A stretch of DNA of 37,469 bases, from positions 1 to 37,469 of the forward strand of contig CALJZN010000036.1 of the NCBI GenBank assembly GCA_937983405.1, written 5' to 3'. Position 1 is the first letter of the stretch. Every line of letters begins with the position of its first letter. The DNA comes from an uncultured Paracoccaceae bacterium (GTDB lineage: Bacteria; Pseudomonadota; Alphaproteobacteria; Rhodobacterales; Rhodobacteraceae). The notes under the pieces are model-generated. The model searched no databases. It saw nothing but the letters and a program-made list of their open reading frames with translations, and was not told the DNA's origin. This document shows, one piece after another, positions 31,178-37,469 of this stretch. The translations under genes were made by a program, and so were the position numbers.

Positions 31178-31816
31178 GCGGACCAGGTTTGCGGCGGCCG
31201 AGGCGATGGCCGTGATCTCGTCCCAGCGTCCGGCCGCGATGTGGGCCGGCGGCGCCACCCAGCTGCCGCCGACGCAAATCACGTTGGACAGCGCCAGCCA
31301 GGCCGCGGCATTGCCCGGACCTATCCCGCCCGTGGGACAGAAGGCGACCTGCGGCAGCGGCCCGCCCAGCGCGCGCAGCGCGGCCGTGCCCCCCGCGGCC
31401 TCGGCCGGGAAGAACTTTTGCACCCGGTGCCCGCGCTCGAGCAGCGCCATCACCTCGCTGGCCGTCGCCGCCCCGGCCAGCAGCGGCAGCCCTGCCTCGG
31501 CCACCGCGTCGAGCAGCCGCGGCGTTGCCCCGGGCGAGACGCCAAAGCGCGCGCCGGCCGCCACCGCGGCCTTGACGTCGTTCGGGGTCAAGAGCGTGCC
31601 CGCCCCGACGACGGCCCCGGGCACATCGGCCATCGCGCGGATCGCCTCCAGCGCCGCGGGAGTGCGCAGCGTGACCTCGAGCGCCGGCAGCCCGCCCGCC
31701 ACCAGCGCCGCCGCAAGGCGTGGTGCCATCGCGGCATCCTCGACCACGAGCACGGGCATCACCGGGGCAAGGCGGCAGACCGCCTCGATCGCGCGGCTTG
31801 ATTCCTCGGCTGTCAT
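31163..31816 (-). CDS. eda: 2-dehydro-3-deoxy-6-phosphogluconate aldolase
   Basis: The 217-residue class I aldolase splits KDPG into pyruvate and glyceraldehyde 3-phosphate, the last step of the Entner-Doudoroff pathway. Features are PVMPVLVVEDAAMAPRLAAA, LPALEVTLRTPAALEAIR with the catalytic Glu, VGAGTLLTPNDV, and VQKFFPAEAAGG with the Schiff-base Lys at about residue 133, then CPTGGIGPGNA. It is 191 bases downstream of edd on the same strand, so it is probably co-transcribed, although the gap is wide enough for its own promoter. The last four residues lie in a tandem repeat. Confidence 0.96.
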   Translation of the reverse strand: MTAEESSRAIEAVCRLAPVMPVLVVEDAAMAPRLAAALVAGGLPALEVTLRTPAALEAIRAMADVPGAVVGAGTLLTPNDVKAAVAAGARFGVSPGATPRLLDAVAEAGLPLLAGAATASEVMALLERGHRVQKFFPAEAAGGTAALRALGGPLPQVAFCPTGGIGPGNAAAWLALSNVICVGGSWVAPPAHIAAGRWDEITAIASAAANLVRSPHG

Positions 31817-32007
31817 CGGCCCCTCGCCTTCCTTGCTGATGCCACCCAGACCCGCTGCCCGCTTAGATGCCCCGCGGCGACAGGGCAAGGCGGCATGGCG
31901 CGGCCGACGCCGCCGGCCCCGCGCCCCGGCCAAGGCCGCGGGGCCACCCGCCCGGCCGCGTCCCCGGCGCGCCGGCCACTCCGGTGCCGCCGCCCGCCGC
32001 CGGGCGC

Positions 32008-33813
32008 TCAGACGACGACGCCCGCGCCGGCGGTGGCGGCGCCGACCGTCCGGCGGAACATCTCGAACAGCTCGCGCCCGCAGCCATGGGCATTGGCCGC
32101 AAGATCGGGCGCCGCCGGGGGCCGCCCGGCGAAGCCCTCGGTCAGCACGTCGAGCCGGCCGGCGACCGCGTCGAGCCGGATCACGTCGCCGTCGGCCACC
32201 CGCGCCAGCGGCCCGCCGCCCGCCGCCTCGGGCGCGAGATGAATCGCCGCGGGCACCTTGCCCGAGGCGCCCGACATCCGCCCGTCGGTGACCAGCGCCA
32301 CCTTCAGCCCGCGGTCCTGCAGGACCGAGAGCAGCGGCGTCAGGCTGTGCAGCTCGGGCATGCCGTTCGCCCTGGGCCCCTGGAAGCGCACCACCACCAC
32401 CGTGTCGGCCGTGAACGCGCCGGCGCGGAACGCGGCCTTGACCGCCTCCTGGCTCTCGAACACCCGCGCCGGGGCCTCGATGACCAGGCGCGCGGGGTCC
32501 ACGGCCGAGGTCTTGATCATCCCGGTGCCGAGATTGCCCGACAGCGCCCTGAGCCCGCCGGTGGGGGCGAAGGCCGCCGCGGCCGGGCGCAGGATGCGGT
32601 CGTCCAGGCTGGCGCCGGGGCCCGCCTCCCAGACCAGGGCGCCGTCCCGCAGCCTCGGCTCGGCGGTGTAGCGCGCCAGCCCCGGGCCGGCCACCGTCTC
32701 GGCATCGGCATGCAGAAGCCCCGCCGCGAGAAGCTCGCCGAACAGGAACGCCAGCCCGCCCGCGGCGTGGAAGTGGTTCACGTCCGCCAGCCCGTTGGGA
32801 TAGATCCGCGCCATCAGCGGCACCGCGGCCGCGATCGCGTCGAAATCCTCAAGCTCGAGCAGGACGCCCGCCGCCCGCGCCATCGCCGGCAGATGCAGCA
32901 CAAGGTTGGTCGAGCCGCCCGTGGCCATCAGCCCGACGATGCCGTTGACGAAGGCGCGCTCGTCCAGGATGCGCCCCGCCGGGCGCCAGTCGTTGCCGAG
33001 CGCGGTGATCGCCGCCGCGCGCTCGACCCCGGCCACCGTCAGCGCCTCGCGCAGCGGCGTGCCGGGGTTGACGAAGGAGGCGCCGGGCAGGTGCAGCCCC
33101 ATGAACTCCATCAGCATCTGGTTCGAGTTGGCGGTGCCGTAGAAGGTGCAGGTGCCCGGGGCGTGGTAGCTGGCCATCTCGGCCGCCATCAGCGCCTCGC
33201 GCCCCACCTTGCCCTCGGCATGGGCGTTGCGCACGCGCGCCTTCTCGTCGTTGGGCAGGCCCGAGGGCATTGGCCCGGCGGGCAGGAACACCGCCGGAAG
33301 GTGGCCGAAGGTGGCGGCGGCGATGACGAGGCCGGGCACGATCTTGTCGCAGACGCCGAGAAAGAGCGCGGCATCGAAGCAGTCGTGCGCCAGCGCCACG
33401 CCGGCGGCCAGGGCGATCACGTCGCGCGAGAACAGCGACAGCTCCATGCCCGGACGGCCCTGGGTGACACCGTCGCACATGGCCGGCACCCCCCCGGCCA
33501 CCTGCGCCGTTGCCCCCGCCCGGCGGGCGGCGGCGCGGATCAGGGCGGGGAAATGCTCGAACGGCTGATGCGCCGACAGCATGTCGTTGTAGGCGGTGAC
33601 GATGGCAAGGTTCGGCGCCCGACCCTCGGCCAGCGCGGCCTTGTCCTGCCCCATCGCAGCATAGGCATGGGCCTGGTTGCCGCAGGCCAGATGCGCCCGC
33701 GCCGGGCCGCTGTCGGCGGCCCGCGCGATCCGGTCCAGATAGGCGCCGCGGGCGGCGGCCGAGCGGGCGCGGATGCGGTCGGTCACGGCGGCGATGCGGG
33801 CGTCGAGCAGCAT
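32008..33813 (-). CDS. edd: Phosphogluconate dehydratase
   Basis: The 601-residue enzyme dehydrates 6-phosphogluconate to KDPG, the committed step of the Entner-Doudoroff pathway. It is an IlvD/Edd-family protein with a [4Fe-4S] cluster; the cysteines are seen in [23 protein letters not shown] and [11 protein letters not shown]. Other landmarks are [48 protein letters not shown] and the C-terminal [18 protein letters not shown]. Length is normal. A promoter with a LacI-type palindrome lies 58-86 bases before the ATG, so it should respond to carbon supply. Confidence 0.97.
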   Translation of the reverse strand: MLLDARIAAVTDRIRARSAAARGAYLDRIARAADSGPARAHLACGNQAHAYAAMGQDKAALAEGRAPNLAIVTAYNDMLSAHQPFEHFPALIRAAARRAGATAQVAGGVPAMCDGVTQGRPGMELSLFSRDVIALAAGVALAHDCFDAALFLGVCDKIVPGLVIAAATFGHLPAVFLPAGPMPSGLPNDEKARVRNAHAEGKVGREALMAAEMASYHAPGTCTFYGTANSNQMLMEFMGLHLPGASFVNPGTPLREALTVAGVERAAAITALGNDWRPAGRILDERAFVNGIVGLMATGGSTNLVLHLPAMARAAGVLLELEDFDAIAAAVPLMARIYPNGLADVNHFHAAGGLAFLFGELLAAGLLHADAETVAGPGLARYTAEPRLRDGALVWEAGPGASLDDRILRPAAAAFAPTGGLRALSGNLGTGMIKTSAVDPARLVIEAPARVFESQEAVKAAFRAGAFTADTVVVVRFQGPRANGMPELHSLTPLLSVLQDRGLKVALVTDGRMSGASGKVPAAIHLAPEAAGGGPLARVADGDVIRLDAVAGRLDVLTEGFAGRPPAAPDLAANAHGCGRELFEMFRRTVGAATAGAGVVV

Positions 33814-33870
33814 GGGAAAGGGTCCGGGGCTTGGGAAGGGCGGCGGCGGGTCGGAGGGCAGAGCCGGGGG

Positions 33871-33899
33871 AGGATAGGCGGTTAGCGCTAACGGCGCAA
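33871..33899 (-). promoter_or_regulatory. edd promoter with LacI-type operator in the spacer
   Basis: On the minus strand TTGCGC (33899-33894), 17 bases, then TATCCT (33876-33871). The perfect 12-base palindrome GTTAGCGCTAAC (33881-33892) fills the spacer, where a bound dimer would block RNA polymerase. Such a central-CG palindrome is typical of LacI-family regulators; CceR, which controls the Entner-Doudoroff genes in Rhodobacter, is the likely owner. Confidence 0.7.
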
Positions 33900-34038
33900 G
33901 CCGCGCCGCCCGGTCGCCGGCGCCGCCGACATGCGCGCGCTGCATGGCCGGACTGCCGCGCGGCCCGTAGCTGCGCTGCAGCATCCCGCCTATGTCGAGC
34001 CGCGGGGAGGTGCATCGCGAAGCGCAAGGAGTTGCACC

Positions 34039-34224
34039 ATGCACGACACGGACAGGACCGGGGCCGCCGCCGCGCCGGCCCGGATCGACATCGAGGCGAT
34101 CGAACGCGAGGCCCGCGCGCTGCGCGCGAAGGTGGTGGCCGAAATGCTGGGCAATCTGGGGCGCTGGCTGCGCGCCCGGATCGGGCTGGGGCGCGCCCCG
34201 GCCGCCGACCGCCCGGCCGTCTGA
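34039..34224 (+). CDS. Small basic helical protein, unknown function
   Basis: The 61-residue product has a charged amphipathic middle ([20 protein letters not shown]) followed by [16 protein letters not shown], which could lie on a membrane surface. It resembles short Rhodobacterales proteins of unknown role with a C-terminal W-L-R-x-R cluster, but no named family is claimed. AAGGAG lies seven bases before the ATG. A six-base inverted repeat (GGTGCA 34009-34014 and TGCACC 34033-34038) would place that ribosome site in a loop. The stop codon lies in the loop of another hairpin (34209-34235). Confidence 0.6.
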   Translation: MHDTDRTGAAAAPARIDIEAIEREARALRAKVVAEMLGNLGRWLRARIGLGRAPAADRPAV

Positions 34225-34235
34225 CGGCCGGGCGG
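34209..34235 (+). terminator. Hairpin spanning the stop of the 61-residue ORF
   Basis: CCGCCCGGCCG (34209-34219) and CGGCCGGGCGG (34225-34235) form a perfect 11-base stem; the loop TCTGA contains the stop codon. There is no T-run. It may protect the 3' end of the short transcript or reduce read-through into the methyltransferase gene. Confidence 0.4.
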
Positions 34236-34303
34236 CGGCGCTCTGCCGGCCCCCCGGGGCGGCGGGGCTTCCCGCCGCCGGCGCCAGCGGCTAGCAAGGG
34301 GGC

Positions 34304-35539
34304 ATGAGCGGTCCCGTTCCCTCCCCTGCACCGACCGGCGCGGCGCCGTCGCGCCGCGCGGTCGTGCGGCTGCGTCCCGCGGCCGACGCCCGGGCGCTGC
34401 GCCACGGCTTCCCTTGGGTCTATGCCGACGAGGTCGTGGCCGACCGGCGCACCCGCGCCCTGGCGCCCGGGTCGCTGGCGGTGCTCGAGGATGCCGACCG
34501 CGCCCCGATCGGCCTGGTCGCGGTCAACATGGGCTCGCGCATCGCGCTGCGGATGCTCGACCGCGATCCCGCGGCCGAGATCGGCGGCGCATGGTTCGCC
34601 GAACGGCTGGGCCGGGCGCAGGCGCTGCGCGCCCGGCTGTTTGCGCGGCCCTTCTACCGGCTGGTCCATGCCGAGGCCGACGGGCTGCCGGGCATCGTGA
34701 TCGACCGCTTCGGCGATGCCGCGGCGATCCAGCCCAACGCCGCCTGGGCCGAGGCGCATCTGGATGCGCTGACCGAGGCGCTGGTGGCGGTGACCGGGGT
34801 GGCGACGGTCGTCAAGAACGCCGGCGGGCGCACCCGGGCGGCCGAGGGGCTGGGGCAGGAAACGGTGGTGCTGCGCGGCGCGCTGGCGGGGCCGGTCCCG
34901 GTGCCCCTGAACGGCGCGGTCTACATGGCCGACCTGCTGACGGGGCAGAAGACCGGCCTCTACTTCGACCAGCGCGACAACCACGCCTTCGCCGCGCGGC
35001 TGGCGCGGGGCCAGCGCGTGCTCGACGTCTTTGCCCATGTCGGCGGCTTCGCCCTGGCGGCGCTGGCGGCCGGGGCCGAGGCGGCGCTGGCGGTGGACGG
35101 CTCGGCCCCCGCGCTGGCGCTGGCGCGGGCCGGCGCGCAGGCGGGCGGCGTGGCCGAGCGGTTCGCGACGCGCCAGGGCGACGCCTTTGCCGCGATGGAG
35201 GCGCTGGCGGCCGAGGGGGCGCGCTTTGGCCTGGTGGTCTGCGATCCGCCAGCCTTCGCGCCCTCGAGATCGGCGCTCGAGGCGGGGCTGCGGGCCTACG
35301 AGCGGGTGGCGCGGCTGGCCGCGCCGCTGGTGGCGCCGGGGGGATATCTGCTGCTGTGCTCCTGCTCGCATGCGGTGGACCTGGCCGCCTTCCGCCAGGC
35401 CTCGGCGCGCGGGATCGGGCGGGCCGGGCGTGCGGCGCAGATCGTCCACACCGGCTTTGCCGGGCCCGACCATCCGGTGCTGCCGCAGCTGCCCGAGTCG
35501 GGCTATCTGAAGGCGCTGGCCTTCCGGCTGGACGGATGA
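34304..35539 (+). CDS. RlmI-like class I SAM-dependent rRNA (cytosine-C5) methyltransferase
   Basis: The 411-residue protein has an N-terminal PUA-like RNA-binding part (RHGFPWVYADEVV, then PGSLAVLEDADRAPIGLVAV), a linker with LVHAEADGLPGIVIDRFGD, and a C-terminal Rossmann methyltransferase domain from about residue 215. The latter shows KTGLYFDQRDNH, VLDVFAHVGGFALAALAAGA for SAM, CDPPAFAPSR near 312 and CSCSH near 350. This is the order found in RlmI (YccW), which methylates C1962 of 23S rRNA. The motif CSCSH supplies the catalytic cysteine. The N terminus is longer than in E. coli by a Pro-rich stretch. Confidence 0.88.
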   Translation: MSGPVPSPAPTGAAPSRRAVVRLRPAADARALRHGFPWVYADEVVADRRTRALAPGSLAVLEDADRAPIGLVAVNMGSRIALRMLDRDPAAEIGGAWFAERLGRAQALRARLFARPFYRLVHAEADGLPGIVIDRFGDAAAIQPNAAWAEAHLDALTEALVAVTGVATVVKNAGGRTRAAEGLGQETVVLRGALAGPVPVPLNGAVYMADLLTGQKTGLYFDQRDNHAFAARLARGQRVLDVFAHVGGFALAALAAGAEAALAVDGSAPALALARAGAQAGGVAERFATRQGDAFAAMEALAAEGARFGLVVCDPPAFAPSRSALEAGLRAYERVARLAAPLVAPGGYLLLCSCSHAVDLAAFRQASARGIGRAGRAAQIVHTGFAGPDHPVLPQLPESGYLKALAFRLDG

Positions 35540-35548
35540 GGGGGGGCA

Positions 35549-35614
35549 GGCAGGGGGCCGCGCCCCGGCGTCGCCCCACCCGCCCACCCGCGCGCCGGGG
35601 CGCGGCCCCCTGCC
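35549..35614. repeat. 22-base perfect inverted repeat (REP-like or terminator hairpin)
   Basis: The arm at 35549-35570 (beginning GGCAGGGGGCC, ending CCCCGGCG) is perfectly complementary to 35593-35614, with a 22-base C-rich middle. It fills the gap between the methyltransferase and PIN genes. The outer ends GGCAGGG and CCCTGCC also border the hairpin at 8374-8399. Confidence 0.85.
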
Positions 35615-35631
35615 CGGGCGGAGGGTGAGGG

Positions 35632-36183
35632 ATGCGGGCGGTGCTGGACGCCTGCGTCCTCTATCCCACGGTGCTGCGCGAGGTGCTCACGGGTGCGGCG
35701 GCGGCGGGGCTGTTCGCCCCGGTCTGGTCGGCGCCGATCCTCGCGGAATGGGCAAGCGCCGTGCGCCGACGGCTCGGGCCGGGCGAGGAGGCGGTGGCCC
35801 GGGCCGAGATCGCGGCGCTGCGCGCGGCCTTTCCCGCCGCCGAGGTGACAGTGAGCGAGGGCGCGGCGCTGGCCTACGGCCTGCCCGACCCCCACGACGG
35901 GCATGTGGTGGCGGCGGCCCGCGCCGGGGGGGCGGCGACGATCGTCACGCTCAACCTGCGCGACTTTCCGTCCCGGGCGCTGGCCCCGCTGGGGCTTGCG
36001 GCCCAGCACCCCGACCCCTTCCTCGTGCGTCTGCACGACGCCCGTCCGGATGCGGTGGCGCGCGTGGCCGCCGCCGTGCAGGCGCGGGCCGAGGGCCTGT
36101 CGGGCAGCCCGCAGCCGCTGCGGAGGCTGTTCGGGCGGGCGGGGCTGCCGCGGCTGGGCAAGCGGCTGGACCGCGCGCCCTGA
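35632..36183 (+). CDS. PIN-domain protein (VapC-like nuclease fold), no antitoxin gene seen
   Basis: The 183-residue protein has the PIN-domain acidic residues in the usual order: Asp in VLDACVLYP near residue 6, Glu in SAPILAEWASAVRRRL near 40, Asp in LPDPHDGHVVAAA near 86, and Asp in TLNLRDFPSRALAP near 106. PIN domains are Mg-dependent RNases and are often toxins. The branch with DACVLYP is longer than typical VapC (130-140) and has a C-terminal helical extension. No small antitoxin-like ORF is seen upstream; the gap is a long inverted repeat. It may be a lone RNase, or its antitoxin is elsewhere. Start ATG 35632 follows GAGGGTGAGG. Confidence 0.8.
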   Translation: MRAVLDACVLYPTVLREVLTGAAAAGLFAPVWSAPILAEWASAVRRRLGPGEEAVARAEIAALRAAFPAAEVTVSEGAALAYGLPDPHDGHVVAAARAGGAATIVTLNLRDFPSRALAPLGLAAQHPDPFLVRLHDARPDAVARVAAAVQARAEGLSGSPQPLRRLFGRAGLPRLGKRLDRAP

Positions 36184-36258
36184 GGACGGGCGCGGCAGGC
36201 ACGGCCCTTGGGGCCGCGGGGCGCGCGACGACCGCGGCCCGGCGCCTCTGCCGCGGCG

Positions 36259-36969
36259 TCAGCCGCGCCCGGGGGCGGCGGGGCCGGCGAGGCCCCATTT
36301 CGCCTCCAGCGCCTCGATCGCCGCGATCCGGTCCGCGGGCCTTGGGTGCGACAGGAACCAGGCCGGCGCGCCCGCCCCGGCGCCCCCTGTGAGCGCGCCG
36401 AGACGGGCGAAGAGCGATTTCTGCGGCCCGGTGCCGATGCCCGCCCGGACCAGCAGGGCGGCGGCCCAGGCGTCGGCCTCGTATTCGTCCCGCCGCGACA
36501 GCCGCGCCGCGACGAGGCCGGCGAGCGCGTCGGCGACCATCACGCCGACCCCGGGCAGGATCCGCCCCAGCGTCGCGGCCAGCACCAGCCGCAGGGCGTT
36601 CTGGCCGGTGAAGTCGATCATCCGCCGCCGGGCATGGCCGAGCGCGACATGGCCGAGCTCGTGGGCGATCACGCTGGCCATCTCCTCGGCCGAGACCTCG
36701 CCCGCCTTGTAGCGCTCGACGAAGCCGCGGGTGAGGAAGATGCGGCCGTCCGGAGCGGCAAGGCCGTTGACCTGGGGGATCTCGTAGACCCTGACGCGGA
36801 CCTCGGGAAGGCCCAGCGCCTCGGCCAGCCGCGCCGCCACCCGGCGCAGCCCGGGGTCGGCAAGCACCGTCGAGCGGGCGTCGAGTTCGGCCCGGGTGCG
36901 CCAGGCGGAGAACCACCACAGGGCAAGGCCGTAGAGCAGGACCGCAAGGAAGGGCAGCAGCTTCAGCAT
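36259..36969 (-). CDS. M48-family zinc metalloprotease (HtpX-like)
   Basis: The 236-residue protein has an N-terminal membrane anchor (LKLLPFLAVLLYGLALWWFS) and the M48 core: zinc-binding HELGH in MASVIAHELGHVALGHARRR near residue 101, the third ligand in RDEYEADAWAA near 160, and the C-terminal SHPRPADRIAAIEAL. It resembles membrane-bound quality-control peptidases facing the cytoplasm or periplasm. It is shorter than HtpX (about 290), mainly by lacking a second pair of N-terminal helices. ATG 36969 puts the hydrophobic helix at the start; the upstream open frame is arginine-rich and unlikely to be translated. Confidence 0.88.
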   Translation of the reverse strand: MLKLLPFLAVLLYGLALWWFSAWRTRAELDARSTVLADPGLRRVAARLAEALGLPEVRVRVYEIPQVNGLAAPDGRIFLTRGFVERYKAGEVSAEEMASVIAHELGHVALGHARRRMIDFTGQNALRLVLAATLGRILPGVGVMVADALAGLVAARLSRRDEYEADAWAAALLVRAGIGTGPQKSLFARLGALTGGAGAGAPAWFLSHPRPADRIAAIEALEAKWGLAGPAAPGRG

Positions 36970-37039
36970 GGCCCGGATATGGGCCCGGCCGACCCGCCCG
37001 GCAACCCGGGGCACGCGCCATGCGGCGCGCCGCCGCGCG

Positions 37040-37081
37040 CCCCCCTCCAAGGGGGGCCGCCGTCAGGCCCCCGGCGGGGGC
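37040..37081 (-). terminator. Two consecutive GC hairpins downstream of gcdH
   Basis: CCCCCC-TCCAA-GGGGGG (37040-37056) and GCCCCC-GGC-GGGGGC (37067-37081) lie between the gcdH stop and the metalloprotease start. Neither has a T-run, so they are possible 3'-end structures of the gcdH transcript rather than proven intrinsic terminators. Confidence 0.4.
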
Positions 37082-37096
37082 TGCCGATGCGGGCCG

Positions 37097-37469
37097 TCAG
37101 AAGAACGCCTGCAACCCCGTCTGCGCCCGGCCGAGGATCAGCGCGTGCACGTCATGCGTGCCCTCGTAGGTGTTCACCGTCTCGAGGTTGGCCATGTGGC
37201 GGAACACCTGATAGTCTTCCTGGATCCCGTTGCCGCCGTGCATGTCGCGGGCCATCCGCGCGATGTCCAGCGCCTTGCCGCAGTTGTTGCGCTTGATCAG
37301 GCTGATCATCTCGGGCGCCGCGCGCCCTTCGTCCATCAGCCGGCCGACCCGCAGCGCCGCCTGAAGCCCCAGCGCGATCTCGGTCTGCATGTCGGCGAGC
37401 TTCTTCTGGAAGAGCTGGGTCTGGGCGATCGGCCGGCCGAACTGCCGCCGGTCGAGCCCGTAGGCGCGC
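37097..37469 (-). CDS. gcdH: Glutaryl-CoA dehydrogenase, C-terminal part only
   Basis: The frame runs off the window edge; the last 123 residues are visible. They match the C-terminal four-helix domain of acyl-CoA dehydrogenases: [36 protein letters not shown], and [20 protein letters not shown], then [20 protein letters not shown] with the conserved Glu of the YEGTHD motif, the usual base in glutaryl-CoA dehydrogenase. This FAD enzyme oxidises and decarboxylates glutaryl-CoA to crotonyl-CoA in lysine and tryptophan breakdown. An internal ATG at 37390 is not the start. Confidence 0.93.
   Translation of the reverse strand, partial: RAYGLDRRQFGRPIAQTQLFQKKLADMQTEIALGLQAALRVGRLMDEGRAAPEMISLIKRNNCGKALDIARMARDMHGGNGIQEDYQVFRHMANLETVNTYEGTHDVHALILGRAQTGLQAFF

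Overview
The window looks like a chromosomal segment of a GC-rich (about 70% G+C) alphaproteobacterium, most likely of the order Rhodobacterales. The reasons are a TakP-type TRAP transporter with a twin-arginine binding protein, ilvI-ilvH, bpt, glnE, an Entner-Doudoroff edd-eda pair, an ArsR-family persulfide-sensor-like regulator, and heavy use of GCC/CTG/GGC codons. No phage, insertion sequence, CRISPR array or rRNA was seen. One tRNA gene, tRNA-Leu(UAA), is present.

Layout. 0-0.4 kb: the 3' end of an unrecognised gene. 0.7-4.5 kb: a three-gene ABC importer of the ferric-iron/organophosphate type (binding protein, ATPase, fused permease). 4.5-4.6 kb: tRNA-Leu on the minus strand. 4.8-5.4 kb: a urease nickel chaperone ureE with no urease genes beside it. 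5.6-6.5 kb: an alpha/beta-hydrolase-fold protein lacking the usual nucleophile serine.

6.7-16.2 kb holds the most interesting block. A minus-strand operon encodes an FMNH2-dependent sulfonate monooxygenase (SmoC-like), an aldo-keto reductase (SmoB-like), an FMN reductase (SmoA-like), a three-part TRAP transporter and a YeiH/PSE-family sulfite/sulfate exporter. A separate SqrR/BigR-type regulator follows. Divergent from the operon are a GntR/UTRA regulator and a Gfo/Idh/MocA protein that could be an NAD-dependent sulfoquinovosidase. Together they read as a complete sulfosugar route: uptake by TRAP, release of sulfoquinovose from its glycoside, oxidative desulfonation to 6-oxo-glucose plus sulfite, reduction to glucose, and sulfite efflux. 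The known sulfoquinovose monooxygenase cluster (Agrobacterium smo) uses an ABC importer and a GH31 sulfoquinovosidase, so a TRAP-fed version with a different glycosidase would be a new architecture. The substrate is inferred, not shown.

16.1-20.4 kb: two small membrane proteins, a PHP-domain phosphoesterase and acetolactate synthase ilvI-ilvH, preceded by a promoter, a short leader ORF and an intrinsic terminator (attenuator). 20.6-25.5 kb: a second TRAP transporter of TakPQM type whose large permease carries about 335 extra C-terminal residues. 25.5-28.0 kb: bpt, an RDD membrane protein, a DUF2852-type protein whose promoter is flanked by two perfect palindromes, and a YbaK-type aminoacyl-tRNA deacylase. 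28.1-30.9 kb: glnE. 31.2-33.9 kb: eda and edd, with a LacI-type operator in the edd promoter. 34.0-37.5 kb: a 61-residue protein, an RlmI-like methyltransferase, a solitary PIN-domain protein behind a 22-bp perfect inverted repeat, an M48 metalloprotease and the 3' part of gcdH.

Glucose from the proposed sulfosugar pathway would feed the Entner-Doudoroff enzymes encoded about 18 kb away.
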